Notes under the pieces: model-generated
What the model saw: only the letters and a program-made list of their open reading frames with translations
Told to the model about the DNA's origin: nothing
Databases searched by the model: none
Source: JABWBD01 sp040768665
Lineage (GTDB): Bacteria > Planctomycetota > Planctomycetia > Pirellulales > Thermoguttaceae
Length of the DNA stretch: 64,000 nucleotides
Assembly (NCBI GenBank): GCA_040768665.1
Contig: JAXGMN010000057.1
Span: forward strand, 1 to 64,000
Direction: 5' to 3'
Made by a program: the position numbers and the translations under genes
Shown: in pieces, positions 59,613 through 64,000 of the stretch
Layout: every line of letters begins with the position of its first letter
Numbering within the stretch: the first letter of the stretch is position 1

Positions 59613-60623
59613 TCAGATTTCTTTGGTTTCCACGCCCCCAAAGATCTCAGGCCATAGGTGCAGGATCGGCGAATTCGCGATCACGCCGTCGATCTGCTTG
59701 ATCTCCTCGGAAGTCAGTTCTGTCCTCCATTTGGCGGCTACCGCCTTCGAATCCCGGTGCACCGCGTGAGGGTTGTTTCCGCTGCTGCCCAGCAAACCGT
59801 TTCTCTTGCCGGAGGAGGTCGATGCCACAAAACTCCGGGCTCGAGCGTCGAACTCCCAGCCAACGAATTCGAAGATGTGCCGGCAGTGCGCCTGGGGATC
59901 GCGGCACATCGCCTCGAAGACGCTGATCATGCCGCGCTCGTAGCCTCGCGTGAAATCATAAAGCGGTTCGGACTGAACCCGCCACCGCAGCGCTTCAAAC
60001 TCGACCTCGGACATGGTTTCCAGGTCGCATTGAAACGACTGCAAGTGTTCGTGCCCGGGCATCGCAAGCAGTTCGCACACCCGGCGCACGTCCGTGGGCT
60101 TCTTTCGGTCTTTCTGCCCGAGAAACCGCCGGGTGGCTGCAACGCTGGCGTAGGGATTGCGAAAAGTTGAGACAATCCACGGATGAAAACACGTCGTGGC
60201 TTGAGGCAAGAGCTCATTCGGGAAATTGACATCTTTCATGAGCACCGTATCGTTGGGTGCGAACCTCGGCCTGCCGTACCACTCGTACACCCGGCGAAGG
60301 AACCGTGCCCACTTGCCGGCCTGCCACGTCAATCGCAACACAAGCGGTGACTGTGGCCGGCATGGTCGGCGGAGGAACGGCGGAAAATCAACCTGGTGCT
60401 GGCAGCCCCGCGCCAATTCGTAGAACCGGGCACTCAGTTCTGCCGACGGGCCGTTCGCCAGATCCGCAAGCCACTGTCTGTAGGGAACATCCTTCCTGGG
60501 GAGGAACGGCTCGTGCTTGTAGTGGCATCGCGAGTATTGGCTCATGATCCGAGCCAACCAGGTCGTTCCGGTTCGCCCCCGACCAAGCAGCCAGACGACT
60601 TGGAGATTGTTGGTCACCGGCAT
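59613..60623 (-). CDS. Sulfotransferase (second)
   Basis: The 336-residue protein has the PAPS-binding loop GRGRTGTTW (14-22) and a later STFRNPYASVAATRRFLG segment for the 3'-phosphate. It is more distant from the first sulfotransferase than expected for a recent duplicate, so it probably acts on another position. The ATG at 60623 has AGGAA 5 nt upstream; the longer frame overlaps the flippase gene. The preceding flippase gene ends at 60664. Confidence 0.87.
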   Translation of the reverse strand: MPVTNNLQVVWLLGRGRTGTTWLARIMSQYSRCHYKHEPFLPRKDVPYRQWLADLANGPSAELSARFYELARGCQHQVDFPPFLRRPCRPQSPLVLRLTWQAGKWARFLRRVYEWYGRPRFAPNDTVLMKDVNFPNELLPQATTCFHPWIVSTFRNPYASVAATRRFLGQKDRKKPTDVRRVCELLAMPGHEHLQSFQCDLETMSEVEFEALRWRVQSEPLYDFTRGYERGMISVFEAMCRDPQAHCRHIFEFVGWEFDARARSFVASTSSGKRNGLLGSSGNNPHAVHRDSKAVAAKWRTELTSEEIKQIDGVIANSPILHLWPEIFGGVETKEI

Positions 60624-60663
60624 GGATTCCTGGGAAGAGCTGAGGGGAATTCGCACTCGACAA

Positions 60664-62217
60664 TCACTCACTGGAGACTTGGCTTTCTAAAGCGGGGCGA
60701 GCGTTCCGCATCCAAAGCAGGGCTACGGCCGCACCGCTCCCGAGAACGGCCGCACTCGACAGGCCTTCAATCATCCATCGCGCGGCATCCGTCGTCGGCC
60801 ACCCTTGCGTGCTCCACTGGAGGCACAGCCCAGCGCCAACAAGGCCTCCCAACATCGCCGTAAATGCAAGATCCTGACCGGCCAAAGCTCCCTCCAGACG
60901 CCACAGGCTCATCTGGATCACCACCAGCCCGGCCAGATTGCCCAGGCCCCAGCCGAGAATGAATCCGGATACGCCGGCATAATAAAACCCCAGCGGCGCG
61001 GCGATGACGGTGATCAGGAGATTCGCGGTATTGGCGCCCGCCAACGGGACAGTGTGTCCCCGGGCCAGCAAGCCCGCCGTGGAGGTGCTCTCCAGCAGCC
61101 AAAACCAAAGCCCGACCGCCAAGAGCTGGGCCATCCAACCTGCGTCGTGATAACGTGGATCATAAAGGGTTTCGAAGAAAAGAGGAGCGAAAAGCACGGC
61201 ACCGGCGCACCCCAGTGCTCCTCCGCTCAAGAGAGCCCCTCGCCCGGCAACGAATGCGCCGCGAAAGTCGTCCGGTCTCCGTCGTCCTATTCCCGCCAGC
61301 GCGGGCAGGAGCACCGAACTCGTCAGGCGCTCAAAAAGCTGCTTGCCGGCCAGGATGAAGCCGAAGGCGATGCTATACACTCCCAATACGTCGAGCGTCA
61401 CCAGCTTGCCGAGCATCATTCTGTCCGTCTGCATCGCACAGAAAGTGAGGAGCGTACTCACGAGGATCCAGCGGCCGAACCGGAGAAGTTCTCTGCTCGA
61501 CTCTTTCTCCCACTGCAAATGGTTGACAGGTCCGGCCAGGGCCAAGTGGCTCACTGCGATCCTCACCAGGGCCGGGATCAGGCTTCCGAGCACCAGGGCC
61601 CAGATCGATCGCATAAGCAATGCCAGGGCCACGGTGCCGAGAATGCCGACAGCCTGCGCGGTGAGCTCGATAAACGCCAGGCGACCAAACAGGAGGTGGC
61701 GGCTCGCTACCGGCAGTTTGGTGGGCGTAAAGCCGGCGATTAGGGCGGCGAGTCCCGCGACTGGCAGCACGCGCATGAGCGTCGGCTCCCCGTAGAATGC
61801 AGCAGCGGGCCACGCGAGGGCACAAGTGCCGAGCCACAGCGAGAATCCGCGGAGGATCTGGAGCGTCCACGCCGTATTGAGGAAGCCGGGATCATTGCCG
61901 CGCTTGCTCTGAACAATCGCCGGTCGGATGCCGATGTCCGAGAACATCGCCAGCCCCCGCATAAAGACACTCACAAGCGCCATCAACCCAAACACCTCGG
62001 GGAAGAGCAGACGGGTGAGAAGCAGGTTGGAGCCGAGCCGCAGGACTTGCTGGGCGCCGTGCCCGCAAATCATCCACATTGAGCCGCGGATCGCCACTTG
62101 CTTGAGCGAGAACCTCTGCGGGGGAGCGGTTGCAGCGGTTCCCGCATCGTCGAATGATACCGCGGGTCGTGTACTCGCGGACGTAGGATTCCAAGTCATT
62201 TCAGCATCGCATCTCAT
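60664..62217 (-). CDS. Wzx-type polysaccharide flippase (PST/MVF family)
   Basis: The 517-residue protein has about twelve to fourteen hydrophobic segments. The N-terminal region (GSMWMICGHGAQQVLRLGSNLLLTRLLFPEVFGLMALV) is typical of Wzx/RfbX oligosaccharide flippases, which turn lipid-linked repeat units across the inner membrane. The start ATG overlaps the glycosyltransferase stop by 4 bp (ATGA at 62214-62217), so translation is coupled. No Wzy polymerase was recognised in the window. Confidence 0.9.
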   Translation of the reverse strand: MRCDAEMTWNPTSASTRPAVSFDDAGTAATAPPQRFSLKQVAIRGSMWMICGHGAQQVLRLGSNLLLTRLLFPEVFGLMALVSVFMRGLAMFSDIGIRPAIVQSKRGNDPGFLNTAWTLQILRGFSLWLGTCALAWPAAAFYGEPTLMRVLPVAGLAALIAGFTPTKLPVASRHLLFGRLAFIELTAQAVGILGTVALALLMRSIWALVLGSLIPALVRIAVSHLALAGPVNHLQWEKESSRELLRFGRWILVSTLLTFCAMQTDRMMLGKLVTLDVLGVYSIAFGFILAGKQLFERLTSSVLLPALAGIGRRRPDDFRGAFVAGRGALLSGGALGCAGAVLFAPLFFETLYDPRYHDAGWMAQLLAVGLWFWLLESTSTAGLLARGHTVPLAGANTANLLITVIAAPLGFYYAGVSGFILGWGLGNLAGLVVIQMSLWRLEGALAGQDLAFTAMLGGLVGAGLCLQWSTQGWPTTDAARWMIEGLSSAAVLGSGAAVALLWMRNARPALESQVSSE

Positions 62218-63599
62218 CGAACGTCACCCGAAGGTTGATTCACGGATCCACAGGTGAGAGCTGCGTTTTCTGCTCGACGGTCCCGGGAAGCCTCGGGATA
62301 GACCGCGACTTGCGAAGCGGAGTCCATCGCCAACCGTTCACGACGGCCCGCCGGCGCGCCGTTTCCGTCTCGAAGCCGCGTCGCGGCGAGAAAGAGTCGT
62401 AGCAACTGCTGAACCTGCTGCCGCGGGTGGTGCAGGGCGAGCACTTTCTCTCGACCGTCGCGGCCCATTTGGTCCAGCCGATCCGCGGGAAGATCCAAGG
62501 CTTGTTCCATCGCATCCGCCAGCGGCCCTATGGCTCCGGCCGGCACCAGCCAGCCGTTTCGCCCGTGTTCGACCAGTTCCGGAATCCCCGCGACCGGCGT
62601 GGAGATCACAGGACATTCCAGCGCCAGGGCTTCCATCAGCACGATCGGAAGTCCTTCGGCAAAGCTTGGGAGGACGACCGCTCTTGCGCGGAGCATTTCA
62701 TCTTTCACCCGTTCACTCGGCAGCCATCCCAGAAACTCCACCGTTTCGTGCAATTCGTAGCGCGCTGCGCTGGCTTGCAGAGACGCGCGCAGCGGTCCGT
62801 CGCCGATCATCGCGATCCGGAACTGCCGCCCTTCTTTGCGCAGCCGGTCTGCGGCCTCCAACAGAATCCTCTGGCCTTTCTCCACGCACATCCTGCCGAC
62901 GAAGACAAACCGCGGCGGGTCCTCCTGTTTGAACCGGCGACTCGGAGACTCCAGGAATCGGTCTTGGACGCTGCATCGGACCACGTGGAGTCGCTCCCAC
63001 GCGGACCGCGGAGCGAAGATCGTGCATTGGCCCAGGCAGAAGTCGCTGATGCAAATCGTGAAAGCGGCGTTCCGTATCTTCTCCCCCAGCGCCCAATGCT
63101 CCGGCGCGTAGAAGATGCCCGGGCCGTGGATCGTCATGCTGTAGGGAATGTTCGCCAGCACGGACGCAAGCATCGCCACTGTGGCGGAATTCTCGCCGAT
63201 GTGATTGTGCAGATGCTCGATGCGATCGTGTTGCAGACGATCCGCCAGATATGCGGCTTCCACAGAATAGACGCACTGACGCAGGGCTCCACGCACGCCC
63301 GGCGCCTGACTGCGCACGGCGCACCGTGCAGCTTTCAGCATTCGCAGCGGATGCCGGACGGCGGTCCGGCATGCGCCGAACAGGATGCGGCCGGCGCCGG
63401 CTTCGAGGAGATACTCCGTGTGCAAGCGATGCGATCGCACTTCGGAATCGGGCGACTGGGGCAGATCCGGACGACGGATGGAATAAGTCTGGACAAAGGC
63501 ACCTGCATCGCGCAGGTGATTTACCTCGTTGCGAATGAACGTGTCGCTCGGCCTTCCGTAGGCGCTTGTCAGATAACCGATGCGCACCAGTTCAGACAT
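62214..63599 (-). CDS. GT4-family glycosyltransferase
   Basis: The 461-residue protein is a GT-B enzyme of the GT4 family. The N-terminal half shows VRIGYLTSAYGRPSDTFIRNEV; the C-terminal half has FVFVGRMCVEKGQRILLEAADRL, MIGDGPLRASL and the nucleotide-sugar E-x7-E pattern in PSFAEGLPIVLMEALALECPVIS. It should add a sugar to the lipid-linked repeat unit. The ATG at 63599 has AGGAGG 7 nt upstream and overlaps the end of the preceding epimerase gene by 8 bp. The last 40 residues are less conserved. Confidence 0.92.
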   Translation of the reverse strand: MSELVRIGYLTSAYGRPSDTFIRNEVNHLRDAGAFVQTYSIRRPDLPQSPDSEVRSHRLHTEYLLEAGAGRILFGACRTAVRHPLRMLKAARCAVRSQAPGVRGALRQCVYSVEAAYLADRLQHDRIEHLHNHIGENSATVAMLASVLANIPYSMTIHGPGIFYAPEHWALGEKIRNAAFTICISDFCLGQCTIFAPRSAWERLHVVRCSVQDRFLESPSRRFKQEDPPRFVFVGRMCVEKGQRILLEAADRLRKEGRQFRIAMIGDGPLRASLQASAARYELHETVEFLGWLPSERVKDEMLRARAVVLPSFAEGLPIVLMEALALECPVISTPVAGIPELVEHGRNGWLVPAGAIGPLADAMEQALDLPADRLDQMGRDGREKVLALHHPRQQVQQLLRLFLAATRLRDGNGAPAGRRERLAMDSASQVAVYPEASRDRRAENAALTCGSVNQPSGDVR

Positions 63600-64000
63600 G
63601 AGCGCCCTCCTGGACGAATGACTCGCGGGGAGCGATCGCTTGAGCACGGCGCGGACCGGCCTCTTCTTCAATCATTCGCTCCCATGCCTGGTCGAAGTTC
63701 CAGTGGGGGCGCCACCCGAGCATCAAGCGGACCTTTTGATTGGAGAACCTCACGGGGCGAAACCTGGCCCGAAACCGGACCGGCATCAACAGGCCGGGGA
63801 GCTTTCCTTTTCCGTTGAAAGCTGCCTTGCTGATCCGTGTTGCCAGGTGCGCTAACGCCAGCCCACACCAATAGGGCACGCAGACTCGGTTTCCGCCAAC
63901 GCAGCTCTCGCGAAGATACCGTCCCATATAGCGCCACGCGCTGACCTCCTCGTCGTCGACGATATTGAATGTCTCGTCCGGAGCCTGAGGATGATCGACG
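63592..64000 (-). CDS. NAD-dependent epimerase/dehydratase, C-terminal fragment
   Basis: The reading frame enters from the right edge; 135 codons are visible. The C-terminal pattern (ETFNIVDDEEVSAWRYM, PYWCGLALAHLATRIS, NGKGKLPGLLMPVRF and FSNQKVRLMLGWRPHWNFDQAWERM) fits an extended SDR nucleotide-sugar epimerase. The catalytic part lies outside the window. It overlaps the GT4 start by 8 bp, so it belongs to the same operon. Confidence 0.8.
   Translation of the reverse strand, partial: VDHPQAPDETFNIVDDEEVSAWRYMGRYLRESCVGGNRVCVPYWCGLALAHLATRISKAAFNGKGKLPGLLMPVRFRARFRPVRFSNQKVRLMLGWRPHWNFDQAWERMIEEEAGPRRAQAIAPRESFVQEGAHV

Overview
The window looks like a chromosomal segment of a high-GC planctomycete, probably of the Pirellulales type. 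The reasons are the many Tat-exported enzymes and propellers, a DUF1570 protein with a HExxH-like motif, a Ser/Thr kinase with an HRDVCPRN catalytic loop, a heparinase II/III-type lyase, a GH106-like rhamnosidase, sulfotransferases inside a polysaccharide locus, and a dense set of palindromic intergenic repeats. This placement is inference: no rRNA is present.

Layout. 1-3.1 kb: three consecutive leftward genes for Tat-exported proteins (a propeller, a DegT-type aminotransferase, and a partial gene). 3.1-5.2 kb: an outer-membrane polysaccharide export lipoprotein, a Ser/Thr kinase and tRNA-Ala(GGC) with its terminator. 5.3-8.5 kb: a DinB-like protein and a heparinase II/III-like lyase. 8.5-19.0 kb is accessory: three or four small unrecognised genes, an IS4 transposase remnant, and one 2,508-residue protein joining DUF4062, a NACHT-type STAND NTPase and about 28 WD40 units. 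This is the best candidate here for an undescribed conflict or cell-suicide system. 19.2-21.5 kb: a benzoate-CoA-ligase-like enzyme with a tandem ACT protein.

21.9-32.4 kb is mostly housekeeping: a small membrane protein, TrpB2-type tryptophan synthase beta, an M28 peptidase with two PDZ domains, MutY, pterin dehydratase, SlyX, a lone receiver protein, PurH, TrpC and a Tat-exported protein. 32.4-36.2 kb: a rhamnose module (RhaT plus a GH106-like rhamnosidase broken by two single-base frameshifts). 36.6-42.6 kb: a compact TetR-HlyD-ABC-ABC-permease-permease efflux operon with a clear operator/promoter. 42.6-50.2 kb: an HD hydrolase, a conserved protein of unknown function coupled to an exported DJ-1/PfpI protein, the DUF1570 protein, gamma-glutamyltransferase and a radical SAM protein.

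50.2-64.0 kb is an exopolysaccharide locus: a LegB-like dehydratase, polyprenyl-phosphate sugar transferase, WecG-type transferase, Wzz with a degenerate tyrosine-kinase domain, GT2 and GT4 glycosyltransferases, two sulfotransferases, an FkbM methyltransferase, a flippase, and an epimerase running off the right edge. Together these suggest a Wzx/Wzy-type pathway making a decorated, probably sulfated polymer; no Wzy polymerase is visible inside the window. A 120-bp palindromic element occurs four times, and several other inverted-repeat elements occur once each, all between genes.
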